Assembly (NCBI GenBank): GCA_021646465.1 | Contig: SOET01000010.1 | Coordinates: 36,939 to 100,938, forward strand | Direction of reading: 5' to 3' | Length of the DNA: 64,000 bases | DNA from: Candidatus Kuenenia hertensis | GTDB lineage: Bacteria; Planctomycetota; Brocadiia; Brocadiales; Brocadiaceae | Shown here: piece after piece, positions 35,279-44,712 of the stretch | Layout: the number at the start of each line of letters is the position of its first letter | Position numbering within the stretch: position 1 is the first letter of the stretch | Position numbers and translations under genes: made by a program | The notes under the pieces: model-generated | Told to the model about the DNA's origin: nothing | Seen by the model: the letters and a program-made list of their open reading frames with translations, nothing else | The model's database searches: none

Positions 35279-37906
35279 ATGAACATTCTGATCGTCGAAA
35301 ACGAGAAGCCCCATGTGGAATTAATCATTCGTGCATTTGAAAGATGGAATCACGAGGTAAACATTACGGTCGCATCTACCATCAGGGAGGCAAGAGAACG
35401 TGTGGCAGAGTGTATTCCTGATATAGCGATAGTCGATTATAATCTGCCCGATGGAAAAGGCATGGCGCTTATTCCCGGTGACAAGGAAAAATCATGCTAT
35501 CCGGTGGTAATTATGACAGGTTATGGTAACGAACGTGCCGCCGTCAGTGCAATGAAGGCCGGTGCGCTGGATTACCTTGTAAAGTCGAAAGAAACGTTTG
35601 CCCATTTGCCCCGTATGTGTAAAAGTTTTATTCGCGAATGGAATTACGTCGTTGAGCGCCGTAATTTAATAAAATCACTGCAGGAAAGCAAACAAAAGCT
35701 TGAACATGCCGAACGGATTGCGAAATTAGGCCACTGGGAATTAGACCTGGTCACAAACGCACTCTATTGGTCTGATGAAATATACCGGATTTTCGATAGG
35801 GACCCACAAAAATTCAAGGCTACCTACGAAGCATTTCTTGAAGCAGTCCATCCCGAAGACAGAGAACGTGTAAACAAGGCGTACACCGATTCGTTGAAAT
35901 ACAAGACGACTTATGATATTGACCACCGTCTGTTGATGAAAGACGGAACAGTCAAATTTGTAAATGAAAAATGCACCACCGAATACAATGAACAGGGAAT
36001 CCCGTTGCGCTCAATTGGCATCGTTCAGGATATCACCGAACAAAAACTGTCAGTCGACCTTGCCCTTAGCTTTGCGCAGGTAGTAGAAAATTCATTGAGT
36101 GAAATATACCTCTTCGACGTGAAGACTCTTACCTTCATTATGGTGAATAAACGTGCGAGGAAAAACCTTGGTTATTCCTTGCATGAAATTTCACAACTTA
36201 CTTTAGTGGATTTAGCGCAGGAATTTACGCCGGAATTATTTGAAATAATTACCATACCTCTCCGAACGGGGCAAAAGAAAGAGATTCAGTATTCAACCGT
36301 CCACAGAAGAAAAGACGGAACCCTGTACAATGTTGAAGTCAATTTACATCTCTCTCTGTATAGACGGTCGCTTGCCTTTCTGGCAATCATGCTTGACGCC
36401 ACAGAGCGTATAAAGGCGACAAATGAAATACTTAAATTGTCGCGCGCTATTGAACAAAGTCCGGGTATAATCGTTATCACCGATACGAAAGGAACCATTG
36501 AATATGTAAATCCCACATTTAACAAAATAACCGGTTTCGCAACTGAAGAAGTTCTTGGGCAAAATTTAAGCTTTTTAAAACCAGAGGGAATCTCGACCAA
36601 AGAATATAAACAGTTGTGGGAAACGATCGTTTCCGGCAATACCTGGAAAGGTGAATTATGCACGAAGAAAAAGCACGGCGAATTTTATTGGGAAGCTGTT
36701 TCTATTTCACCGGTAAGAAATGCCATAGGAAATATAACACACTTTGTTGCAGTTATGGAAGACATTACCGAACGTAAACAGATAGAAATAGTATTACTTG
36801 AGAGTGAACGTAATTACCGAAGGCTATCCAACGAATTTAATGCCCTTCTTGATGCTATTGAAAGACCGTTGATATTGCTCTCTCCTGATTTGGAAATCTT
36901 ATGGGAAAACCGCGGTGCAAAAAAAACGACATTCGGAAAAAGATTTGTTAATTCTGCAAAACATCATTGCTATAATCTATGGTTTAATCGCTCTATACCG
37001 TGCGAAGACTGTCTTGTTCAAAAATGTTTTCGTACGGGAAAAACCGAAAATATTCAATTATTCACCCCTGACAACCGGTTCTGGGATATAAAAGTATTTC
37101 CGGTAAAAGAAGAAAAAAATAAAACCCACAATGTTATTATGATAGCTGGCGATATGACGGATGAAATGCTGCTAAGGGAAAAATCCATACGTGCCGGCCA
37201 GCTGGCCGCTATAGGAGAGCTGGCGGCAAGCGTCGCGCATGAAATCAATAATCCTATATATGGGGTGATAAATTGCGCCGAATTATTAATTAAGGATTCC
37301 CTGCGCGGGAAAAAAATGGACCACGATATAGCAAATATGATTATAAAAGAATCTTATCGTATTGCAAACGTGACAAAGTGCCTTCTCTCTTTTGTAAGGG
37401 ATAAAGAGGATGAGAAAAGCAAATGCAGCATACATGAATTACTCTCTGATACACTTACCTTTACCGGAACAATTATGCAGAAGGAAGGCATTAAATTAAA
37501 GACAAATATGCCTGATAGCTTGCCAAAAATTACGGTTCATCCGCAACGAATACAACAAGTTTTTTTGAATATTTTAAATAATGCACGATACACCCTGAAT
37601 GAGAAATATCCCGTTCATCATAAAAACAAGATTATTGATATTACGGGGTCGGAAATAATGTTGAACGGAACTCCTCACATTCAAATGGTTTTTTATGACC
37701 GGGGCAAAGGAACACCCCCCGATAAGCTGGAAAAAGTAATGACCCCGTTTTTTACCACGAAACCAAAAAACAAAGGAACAGGCTTGGGATTAAGTATAAG
37801 CAACGATATTATTAATGATTATAACGGCAAGCTGGAAATAGAAAGCCGTGAAGGGGATTTTACAAAAATAAAAATTACCCTGCCAATATCAGGAAAAAAC
37901 AGTTAA
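35279..37906 (+). CDS. Multi-sensor histidine kinase (REC-PAS-PAS-PAS-CysPAS-HisKA-HATPase)
   Basis: 875 residues. Residues 1-~120 are a receiver (IAIVDYNLPDGKGM, VIMTGYGNE, YLVKSKE). Three or four PAS domains follow, with a PAC signature in SIGIVQDITEQKL, AIMLDATERI and VAVMEDITERKQI. The last PAS, near residues 535-630, contains C-x10-C-x2-C-x4-C starting HHCYNLWFNRSIPC. The kinase core has the phospho-acceptor histidine in SVAHEINNPIYG, N box ILNNARYTLNE, and G boxes DRGKGTPPDK and GTGLGLSISND. No membrane segment, so it is cytoplasmic. It forms a two-component group with the kinase at 38077 and the NtrC-type regulator at 39305. Confidence 0.88.
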   Translation: MNILIVENEKPHVELIIRAFERWNHEVNITVASTIREARERVAECIPDIAIVDYNLPDGKGMALIPGDKEKSCYPVVIMTGYGNERAAVSAMKAGALDYLVKSKETFAHLPRMCKSFIREWNYVVERRNLIKSLQESKQKLEHAERIAKLGHWELDLVTNALYWSDEIYRIFDRDPQKFKATYEAFLEAVHPEDRERVNKAYTDSLKYKTTYDIDHRLLMKDGTVKFVNEKCTTEYNEQGIPLRSIGIVQDITEQKLSVDLALSFAQVVENSLSEIYLFDVKTLTFIMVNKRARKNLGYSLHEISQLTLVDLAQEFTPELFEIITIPLRTGQKKEIQYSTVHRRKDGTLYNVEVNLHLSLYRRSLAFLAIMLDATERIKATNEILKLSRAIEQSPGIIVITDTKGTIEYVNPTFNKITGFATEEVLGQNLSFLKPEGISTKEYKQLWETIVSGNTWKGELCTKKKHGEFYWEAVSISPVRNAIGNITHFVAVMEDITERKQIEIVLLESERNYRRLSNEFNALLDAIERPLILLSPDLEILWENRGAKKTTFGKRFVNSAKHHCYNLWFNRSIPCEDCLVQKCFRTGKTENIQLFTPDNRFWDIKVFPVKEEKNKTHNVIMIAGDMTDEMLLREKSIRAGQLAAIGELAASVAHEINNPIYGVINCAELLIKDSLRGKKMDHDIANMIIKESYRIANVTKCLLSFVRDKEDEKSKCSIHELLSDTLTFTGTIMQKEGIKLKTNMPDSLPKITVHPQRIQQVFLNILNNARYTLNEKYPVHHKNKIIDITGSEIMLNGTPHIQMVFYDRGKGTPPDKLEKVMTPFFTTKPKNKGTGLGLSISNDIINDYNGKLEIESREGDFTKIKITLPISGKNS

Positions 37907-38013
37907 TCTTTGATTACTTATGATGCTTGCCATAAAGAAAAACAGACTTGTTTGACAATATTAATCATTTTGTTGCTGCAATGAAGTAACTATTCAGCGT
38001 AAATGTTACACGG

Positions 38014-38043
38014 CTCGTTCCCAAACTCCAGTTTGGGAACGAG
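38014..38043. repeat. REP-type palindrome
   Basis: CTCGTTCCCAAACTC...GAGTTTGGGAACGAG-like palindrome, the same family as at 22613 and 22732, in the 170-base gap between the two kinase genes. Confidence 0.75.
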
Positions 38044-38076
38044 TTGCGCTCTGCGCCCCAGATAGTTTGATAAATT

Positions 38077-39243
38077 ATGCTGAGTAGTTACGTAATGAAA
38101 GAAATTACGGAAGGAAAGAAGTTGGAAATGAAACTGCGTAAAAGCGAAAAGAACTCAAAAATACTTCCCCGAAGACTCCAGGCTTTTGTTGAAGTAATTG
38201 ATACCTCTATGATTTTGTTATCTGATGAGTTAAAAATATTGTGGGTAAATCAAGCAACTGCAAACATGTTCGGAAAAGAAATACCTCACATTGTCGGTCA
38301 GTTTTGTTACAGACTATGGTTTAATCGTTCTGCTCCCTGCACTGAATGTCCAGCAATAAAATGTTTTCATACCGGTGTGCCTGAAGCGAACCGATTACCT
38401 GTGCTTAATAACCGGTTTACAAATGTAAAAGTGTTTCCGTTTGATGAGGGAAAAAATACATCACGTAAAGTGATCATGACGGCTACCGACGTTACCGAAG
38501 ATGTGATTTTACAAACGGAATCCATGCGAAACGGCCAAATGGAAAAATTCAGAGAATTGGCGGTTGGCGTAGCTCATGAAATTAATAATCCCCTATACGG
38601 AATTGTTAACTGCGCCCAATTAATACAAAAGGAATCCAATGAAAATAAAAATATCAACCCTGATTTTGTTGATATGATTTTAAAGGAATCAGACCGCATT
38701 GTTGCCATGACAAAAAGCCTTCTTTCATTCGTCGAATTAAAAAGCAGGAAGAAGATCAACTGCGACCTGCAGGAAATAATCTCAGACCTGCTTGCCCTGG
38801 TCGGAGCTGTAATGCAGAAAGAAGGTATTCGCGTAATGGTTCGTTTTCCCGGAAACATGCCAAAACTCCCTGGATGTCCGCAACAATTACAAGAAGTTTT
38901 TCTGCATATAATAAGCAACGCAAGATACGCGCTGAACGAAAAATATCCGCAATCGCATCAAAATAAAATTCTTGAAATACTCGGTAAAATGATACTGCGT
39001 AACGGTAGCCGCTGCGCCCAAATCATATTTTATGATCACGGATGCGGCATACCAGCAGATAGTATAGAAAAGGTCATGACTCCTTTCTATACCACAAAAC
39101 CATGTAATAAGGGGCCTGGCCTGGGATTAAGCCTCAGTGAAAAAATCATCACTGCTCATGGCGGCACGATGGAGATTGATAGCGTAGAAGGCAAATTTAC
39201 CAAAGTGAAAATTACTCTGCCACTAGCGAGCATTACCCGTTAA
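38077..39243 (+). CDS. Histidine kinase with cysteine-rich PAS domain
   Basis: 388 residues; start ATG 38077 without strong Shine-Dalgarno. One PAS domain (residues ~35-145) carries C-x10-C-x2-C-x4-C in FCYRLWFNRSAPC and onwards, with the same spacing as the neighbouring kinase at 35279. This is followed by KVIMTATDVTEDV. The HisKA part has GVAHEINNPLYGIVNC. The ATPase has HIISNARYALNE, DHGCGIPADS and GPGLGLSLSE. The four cysteines could bind an Fe-S cluster or zinc and give redox sensing (inference). The N-terminus looks truncated relative to the neighbour, as if duplicated from its last PAS onward. It is followed 61 bases later by the response regulator. Confidence 0.85.
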   Translation: MLSSYVMKEITEGKKLEMKLRKSEKNSKILPRRLQAFVEVIDTSMILLSDELKILWVNQATANMFGKEIPHIVGQFCYRLWFNRSAPCTECPAIKCFHTGVPEANRLPVLNNRFTNVKVFPFDEGKNTSRKVIMTATDVTEDVILQTESMRNGQMEKFRELAVGVAHEINNPLYGIVNCAQLIQKESNENKNINPDFVDMILKESDRIVAMTKSLLSFVELKSRKKINCDLQEIISDLLALVGAVMQKEGIRVMVRFPGNMPKLPGCPQQLQEVFLHIISNARYALNEKYPQSHQNKILEILGKMILRNGSRCAQIIFYDHGCGIPADSIEKVMTPFYTTKPCNKGPGLGLSLSEKIITAHGGTMEIDSVEGKFTKVKITLPLASITR

Positions 39244-39304
39244 TGCCAAAGAGGCAAAACATTCGGACAGCGGGGCAAATCTTCCGTCCTGTGAAAAGCG
39301 AGAT

Positions 39305-41050
39305 ATGAAACCAAAAATACTTATTGTTGATGATGAATACATTATTACTTTCACGTTGCAGAAACTTCTCTCTGAAGAGGGATACGAAGTTTTCGTCGTA
39401 AATAACATTAGTGCGGCAAAAGAGATGTTCTCTCAAAAAAATTTTGACTTAATACTTGCGGATATTATTCTTGGTTTTGATTCCGGTTTGGAAATATTAA
39501 AGAAGATAAAGGAAAACAAGCTTACCAGCCCGGTGATTTTTATTACCGGATATCCTACCATTGAAACTGCTTCTGAAGCCGTTCGCATGGGAGCATATGA
39601 TTATCTGCCAAAACCGATAAAAAATGAAACTCTTTTACGCACTATCAAAAAAGCCCTGGAGCATAAAAGGGTCGTCGATGAAAATATAAAATACCGATTA
39701 AACCTTGAGGCAATCTTAAAGAGTATTAAAGATGCTATCATTACGGTAAATAAAGAGCGTGTAATAGTCGAACTTAATAAAACTGCCGAAGATATTTGCG
39801 GATTTCCAAGTAATGATGAAACAAAGGGGAAAAAATTTGATTCATTACTGAATAAATGCAGCGGAAAATGTCTTGACGCCCTTACGGAAACGGTTAATAC
39901 AACATATCCTGCCGAAATTATTCGTTTTGAATGCAATAACAACCTGCGGCCAAGGCAGGTTGTAAGCATAGCAACGCATCCTCTTTTTGACGTGCATGAT
40001 ACTTTTAACGGTTGTGTTCTGGTTGTGAAAGACGAAACTCATGTGGTTGCGCTGGAGAATGATTTGCAACAGCGCCAGGAGCTCTGTAATCTCATTGGTA
40101 AAAGCCCTGAAATGAAAAAAGTTTACTCATTTATTGAAGCTCTTTCCAATATACAAACAACGGTTTTAATCACCGGAGAAAGCGGAACAGGGAAAGGATT
40201 GGCGGCAGAAGCATTACATCATTATAAACAGGAATATAAAAAACCCTTTGTCGTAGTAAATTGCGCGGCATTGTCGGACAATTTGCTTGAAAGCGAACTA
40301 TTCGGACATGTTAAAGGCGCTTATACTGGAGCCGTAAGTGACAGAGCAGGCAGATTCCAAATGGCCGACGGGGGCACTATTTTTCTTGACGAAATAGGAG
40401 ATATTTCAGAAACAATGCAATTACGTTTATTACGGGTGCTTCAGGATATGGAATTTGAACGTGTTGGTGATTCTACCCCTCTAAAAGTAAATGTCAGAAT
40501 TATTGCTGCGACCAACCAGGATCTTCGTAAAAAGGTAAAAAACAAAACGTTTCGGGAAGATTTGTATTACCGTTTAAAAGTAGCGGAACTTGCCATGCCT
40601 GCGCTCCGGTACAGGCAGGAGGATATTCCGCTTTTGGTGGAACATTTCATAAACAAATACAATAATAAATTCAATAAAAATATCAAATCATTATCATCAA
40701 ATGTCCTGAAATTGTTTATGGATTACAATTGGCCGGGAAATGTGAGAGAGATGTCGCATATATTAGAATATGCCTTTGCTATTTGTAACGATTCCATTAT
40801 TACATTAAATTATATTCCCAACGACCTTAAAAATATCTGTCCGGATAAAACTTTTTCTTCCGGAAAAGTCAGAAAGGATAAAGATAATGAACAGAACAAT
40901 GACCGGAACCTGATTGTTCAAACATTGGGAAAGACCGGCGGAAATAAATCTAAAGCGGCGCAATTGCTTGGCATAAATCGCAGAACACTTTACAACAAGA
41001 TGAAAAAATACGGTCTGCTGGCTAATGGGAGTATTCACGATTTTTTGTAA
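39305..41050 (+). CDS. NtrC-family sigma-54 response regulator
   Basis: 581 residues. Receiver 1-~120 (ILIVDDEYIITFTL, phospho-acceptor in LILADIILG, FITGYP, PKPI). A PAS domain at ~135-250 holds NKCSGKCLDAL. The AAA+ domain has Walker A GESGTGKGLAAEA, the sigma-54 loop GAYTGAV (GAFTGA variant), Walker B FLDEIGDIS and the second region of homology REDLYYRLKV. The Fis-type helix-turn-helix is GNKSKAAQLLGINRRTLYNK. Phosphorylated regulators of this class remodel RNA polymerase with sigma-54. Its partner kinases are the two genes just upstream. Targets are not visible in the window. Confidence 0.93.
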   Translation: MKPKILIVDDEYIITFTLQKLLSEEGYEVFVVNNISAAKEMFSQKNFDLILADIILGFDSGLEILKKIKENKLTSPVIFITGYPTIETASEAVRMGAYDYLPKPIKNETLLRTIKKALEHKRVVDENIKYRLNLEAILKSIKDAIITVNKERVIVELNKTAEDICGFPSNDETKGKKFDSLLNKCSGKCLDALTETVNTTYPAEIIRFECNNNLRPRQVVSIATHPLFDVHDTFNGCVLVVKDETHVVALENDLQQRQELCNLIGKSPEMKKVYSFIEALSNIQTTVLITGESGTGKGLAAEALHHYKQEYKKPFVVVNCAALSDNLLESELFGHVKGAYTGAVSDRAGRFQMADGGTIFLDEIGDISETMQLRLLRVLQDMEFERVGDSTPLKVNVRIIAATNQDLRKKVKNKTFREDLYYRLKVAELAMPALRYRQEDIPLLVEHFINKYNNKFNKNIKSLSSNVLKLFMDYNWPGNVREMSHILEYAFAICNDSIITLNYIPNDLKNICPDKTFSSGKVRKDKDNEQNNDRNLIVQTLGKTGGNKSKAAQLLGINRRTLYNKMKKYGLLANGSIHDFL

Positions 41051-41202
41051 AAAAGCAATTAACGTATATTCTGCCGGTTATGCAAAGAACTTCAGATCAC
41101 TGAGTGTCAACCCTTCAACATGCTTCTCCGGGTTTTTCACTACTCGTTCTCTGTATCAAGTAATTATCATATCGTTAAATTACACAGCACGTTACGGTTT
41201 GC

Positions 41203-41231
41203 TTGACAATTTAAACACCATGTGTTATTTT
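41203..41231 (+). promoter_or_regulatory. Promoter of htpG
   Basis: TTGACA at 41203-41208, 17-base spacer, TATTTT at 41226-41231, with an extended -10 TG at 41223-41224. It lies about 105 bases before the htpG ATG. No CIRCE element is seen. Confidence 0.5.
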
Positions 41232-41334
41232 TTAACTTTACCACTAAACAATAAGCTATTATAACTTTGTTTAAACAGTGGTTGAATAAAGTGATTGGTC
41301 AAATGATTCATTCATACAGGAGAGGTATACGTAT

Positions 41335-43245
41335 ATGACGGAAGAAGCAAAAAAAGATGAAGGCTTTGAATTCCAGGCGGAAATTAAAAAATTACTCCAC
41401 ATACTTTCACACTCTTTATATACACACAAGGAAATTTTCCTGAGAGAACTTATTTCCAACGCATCTGACGCACTCACAAAACTGCGTTTTCACTCGCTTA
41501 CCAACGAAGATTATGAGGGAAAAGACCTGCCCCTTGAAATTAATATCGAGATGGACGAAGCAAACAAAACCCTTACCATAAGCGATACCGGCATTGGAAT
41601 GACGAAGGATGAAATAATAAAGAACGTGGGAACCATTGCGAAATCAGGGTCTCTTGAATTTATCGCAAATTTATCCGAAGAGGCAAAAAAAGATTCCAAC
41701 GTGATCGGACAGTTCGGCGTAGGTTTTTACTCCGTTTTCATGGTTGCCGATGAGGTAAGAATCAGAGCGAAGTCATACAAAAAAGGGGAACCTGCCTTTG
41801 AGTGGCGGTCGGACGGCACAGGAAAATATTTTCTTCATCAGATAGAGAAAGAAAAACGCGGCACGGAAATTATCGTTCATTTAAAAGAAGAGGAAAAAGA
41901 ATATACCGACAAAACAAGAATATCATCCATCATCAGGAAATATTCAAACTTTGTCAGTTTTCCGATACTGGTGAGTGGTGAAAAGGCAAATCAGATTACC
42001 GCCATATGGAAAGAACCAAAAAAGAATATCACCGCAGAACAGTATGACGAATTTTATAAGTTTATCGCAAATGTTGAAGAAACTCCTCTTTTCCATCTGC
42101 ATACCTCTGCCGAGGCGCCTATTCAGTTTTACAGCATCCTCTATTGCCCCTCAACAAATTATGAATCGATTATGCTTAAGAAACTGGAACATGGGATTCA
42201 ACTGTATTGCAACAAAATCCTCATTCAATCCGACTGCAAGACGCTTCTGCCGGACTACCTGAGATTTATCCGCGGCGTTGTTGACTCTTCCGATATCCCA
42301 TTGAATATTTCGAGGGAAACATTTCAGGACAACCGTGTTATACAGAAGATGAAGAGCATACTTGTAAAACAAGTCCTGGGGCTTTTGCAGGATATTGCAA
42401 AAAATGATAAGGAAAAGTACGAAACCTTCTGGAGACAATTCGGAAGAATATTAAAGGAAGGGATACACTTTGATTTTGAAAACAAGGAGGCGCTGGCTCA
42501 GTTAATGCGGTTTAATTCCTCTCAGTGCAAGGACGCCAATGAACTGGTTTCACTGAAAGAATACACGGAGAGAATGAAACCGGAACAAAAAGAGATTTAT
42601 TACATAACGGCGGTAAACAGGGACACAATCGAAAAAAGCCCCTATCTTGAAATATTCCGGAAAAAGGAAGTTGAGGTATTGTATTTAACCGACCCCAACG
42701 ATGAATTTCTCCTTTCCGGCCTGGGTGAATTCGAAAAGAAACCCATCCGCTCGGCAGATCAGGCAAACTTGGACTTACTGAAAGACGTTGATAAGGGAAT
42801 TGTAGATACGTCTTCAGAGCCGCAAAATTATGAAGAGATATTTAAACATCTTTTAAAGACCATGAAGGTCACCCTGGCAGACAAGGTAACAGACGTCAGG
42901 GAATCCCACCGGTTGAGCGACAGTCCTTGCTGCCTCGTTAGTCCCGATGCTTCGCCAAGCGTTCATGTACAGAAACTCATCCACATGATGGACAAGAATT
43001 ATCAGATGCCAAAAAAGATCATGGAAATTAACAGGAAAAATAAAATGGTTCAGAATCTGGCAAGAATGAATGAAACGCCGGGCAATCAACCGCTCGTTGA
43101 AAAAATTGTCAACCAGTTATTTGAAAATGCGCTTATGCAGGACGGAGTCGTCTTTGATCCAACATCTATGGTGCCCAGGGTAAATGAACTTCTCGAAGAA
43201 CTCACCAGCGCAAAACTGGGAGAAGGAAAGAAGATCATTATTTAA
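41335..43245 (+). CDS. htpG: Chaperone HtpG (Hsp90)
   Basis: 636 residues, full Hsp90 length; AGGAG 10 bases before the ATG. The N-terminal ATPase has LYTHKEIFLRELISNASDAL, TISDTGIGMTKDE and GQFGVGFYSVFMVAD. The middle domain has the catalytic-arginine region LNISRETFQDNRVIQKMKS. The C-terminal dimerisation part reads SPDASPSVHVQKLIHMMD and ends without an MEEVD tail, as in bacteria. It refolds client proteins under stress. It is alone between the NtrC gene and a convergent HD-GYP gene. Confidence 0.97.
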   Translation: MTEEAKKDEGFEFQAEIKKLLHILSHSLYTHKEIFLRELISNASDALTKLRFHSLTNEDYEGKDLPLEINIEMDEANKTLTISDTGIGMTKDEIIKNVGTIAKSGSLEFIANLSEEAKKDSNVIGQFGVGFYSVFMVADEVRIRAKSYKKGEPAFEWRSDGTGKYFLHQIEKEKRGTEIIVHLKEEEKEYTDKTRISSIIRKYSNFVSFPILVSGEKANQITAIWKEPKKNITAEQYDEFYKFIANVEETPLFHLHTSAEAPIQFYSILYCPSTNYESIMLKKLEHGIQLYCNKILIQSDCKTLLPDYLRFIRGVVDSSDIPLNISRETFQDNRVIQKMKSILVKQVLGLLQDIAKNDKEKYETFWRQFGRILKEGIHFDFENKEALAQLMRFNSSQCKDANELVSLKEYTERMKPEQKEIYYITAVNRDTIEKSPYLEIFRKKEVEVLYLTDPNDEFLLSGLGEFEKKPIRSADQANLDLLKDVDKGIVDTSSEPQNYEEIFKHLLKTMKVTLADKVTDVRESHRLSDSPCCLVSPDASPSVHVQKLIHMMDKNYQMPKKIMEINRKNKMVQNLARMNETPGNQPLVEKIVNQLFENALMQDGVVFDPTSMVPRVNELLEELTSAKLGEGKKIII

Positions 43246-43257
43246 ACAAGCGGTAAC

Positions 43258-44460
43258 TCAAAAAACGCATTGTATATTTATATCCTTGCCTTCTGAACTG
43301 AGGTCGATTACTATTGGTTTAATTTTGTTTTTGTTATTATCGTAAAGGATTTTTATAATTGGCCTGTTAAGGGACTCTCTGTTTAAAGAAAATACAAATC
43401 CCGCAAATCCTTCATATGTGCCGTTTTTTATTTTTATTTCGATTCCTACCGGATATTTTGGTAATAATTCCAGAAAATATTTTACTAACTCATTGTTAAA
43501 ATGTGTTTCTGCTCCATTTCTAATAAGTTCATATACGATATCATGAGGAATCGGTGGCCGAAAAGGCCTGTTTGTCACACAGGCATCGTAAAAATCTGTA
43601 ATAGCCGCAATTTCTGCCGGTAGTATTAATTTGTCTTCGCCGCTGTAAGATATTCCTTTGACATTGGCTATATCGAAGGTATTGCTCCCCTTTAGTCCTC
43701 TAGGATATCCGGTTCCATCCTGCCACTCATGATGCTGATAAGCAATGTGAGCGGCAACAAAGCCCACATGCTCCATATCCTTAAGTAATTCATATCCGAA
43801 AACAGGATGTTTTTTAATTTGTTCATTTTCATGGTCGGATAACTTTTCCTGTTTATTAAGTATTTCCGGGTCAATAAAAATCTTACCTATATCATGAAGA
43901 AGTTCTCCTATAGCAATTTGTTTTAATTTGTTACTGTCCAGGCGTAATCTTTTTGCAAACATCAATGCCACAATTGCAGAATCAACGGAATGTTCATAGG
44001 TATAGTTATCATGAGTTTTAATAGTATTTAACCCTGTTAAAATTTCCTTGTCCATAATTTCATCGATGAAAAGGTTTATACCATTATTTAATTGTTTTAG
44101 TTCAATGTTTTGCTGAAATGCTTTTTTAATCTTTGCGGAATTAATGCTGTTTATAATTGATTCGGAAGTACTTTCTTTCAGATTACTATCTTTAAAAGAA
44201 TCAGATACCTTTTTGTATGTTCTGATCACATCCTTTGTAACCATCGTGCGCACCTTCTCAGAAATAATATCGTGTGTTATGATATCGGCAGTGTCATCGT
44301 CCTCCACATATACGCATACAATGCCTCTTTTTTTAAGGCCTTGAATGTGATCGTTTGTCAGTTCTATCCCCTTTTTTAGAAGAATTTCATAATTGTCTCC
44401 ATAAATGGTCTTACCAAGTACCATGCCAGGGGCTATGTTGTTTATATGTCTTCTTATCAT
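43258..44460 (-). CDS. HD-GYP-domain c-di-GMP phosphodiesterase
   Basis: 400 residues. The N-terminal ~100 residues (IAPGMVLGKTIYGDNYEILL, with ELTNDHIQGLKKRGIVCVYV) are the beta-rich/helical head common in stand-alone HD-GYP proteins. The HD part has a first His in YEHSVDSAIVAL, LLHDIGKIFIDPEILN, KHPVFGYELL and the GYP motif QHHEWQDGTGYPRGL. The C-terminal extension (EIKIKNGTYEGFAGFVFSLN) is PilZ-like in strand order but without the RxxxR motif that I can see. Expected reaction: c-di-GMP to pGpG/GMP. It lies between htpG and glnS, divergent from glnS. Confidence 0.88.
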   Translation of the reverse strand: MIRRHINNIAPGMVLGKTIYGDNYEILLKKGIELTNDHIQGLKKRGIVCVYVEDDDTADIITHDIISEKVRTMVTKDVIRTYKKVSDSFKDSNLKESTSESIINSINSAKIKKAFQQNIELKQLNNGINLFIDEIMDKEILTGLNTIKTHDNYTYEHSVDSAIVALMFAKRLRLDSNKLKQIAIGELLHDIGKIFIDPEILNKQEKLSDHENEQIKKHPVFGYELLKDMEHVGFVAAHIAYQHHEWQDGTGYPRGLKGSNTFDIANVKGISYSGEDKLILPAEIAAITDFYDACVTNRPFRPPIPHDIVYELIRNGAETHFNNELVKYFLELLPKYPVGIEIKIKNGTYEGFAGFVFSLNRESLNRPIIKILYDNNKNKIKPIVIDLSSEGKDINIQCVF

Positions 44461-44712
44461 TGTGTCCTTTTTGAGGGTGTTAAGGTTACTTCAAAACATT
44501 TAAACATATATTATATACCAAAGCGCACATGATTCATCATAATTATTTCTTATTATAAAAACATCGGTAAAGGCAGGTAAAAATGCAGTTGCTTAATAGT
44601 GTTTGAATGATAAAATTCAGGTTTGGATTTAAACATGGGATGAAATGGTAAGTGAAATAAATAATATACAGGTAATACTGAAAAAACGAAAAGGCACGAA
44701 GGAGTAAATGAT

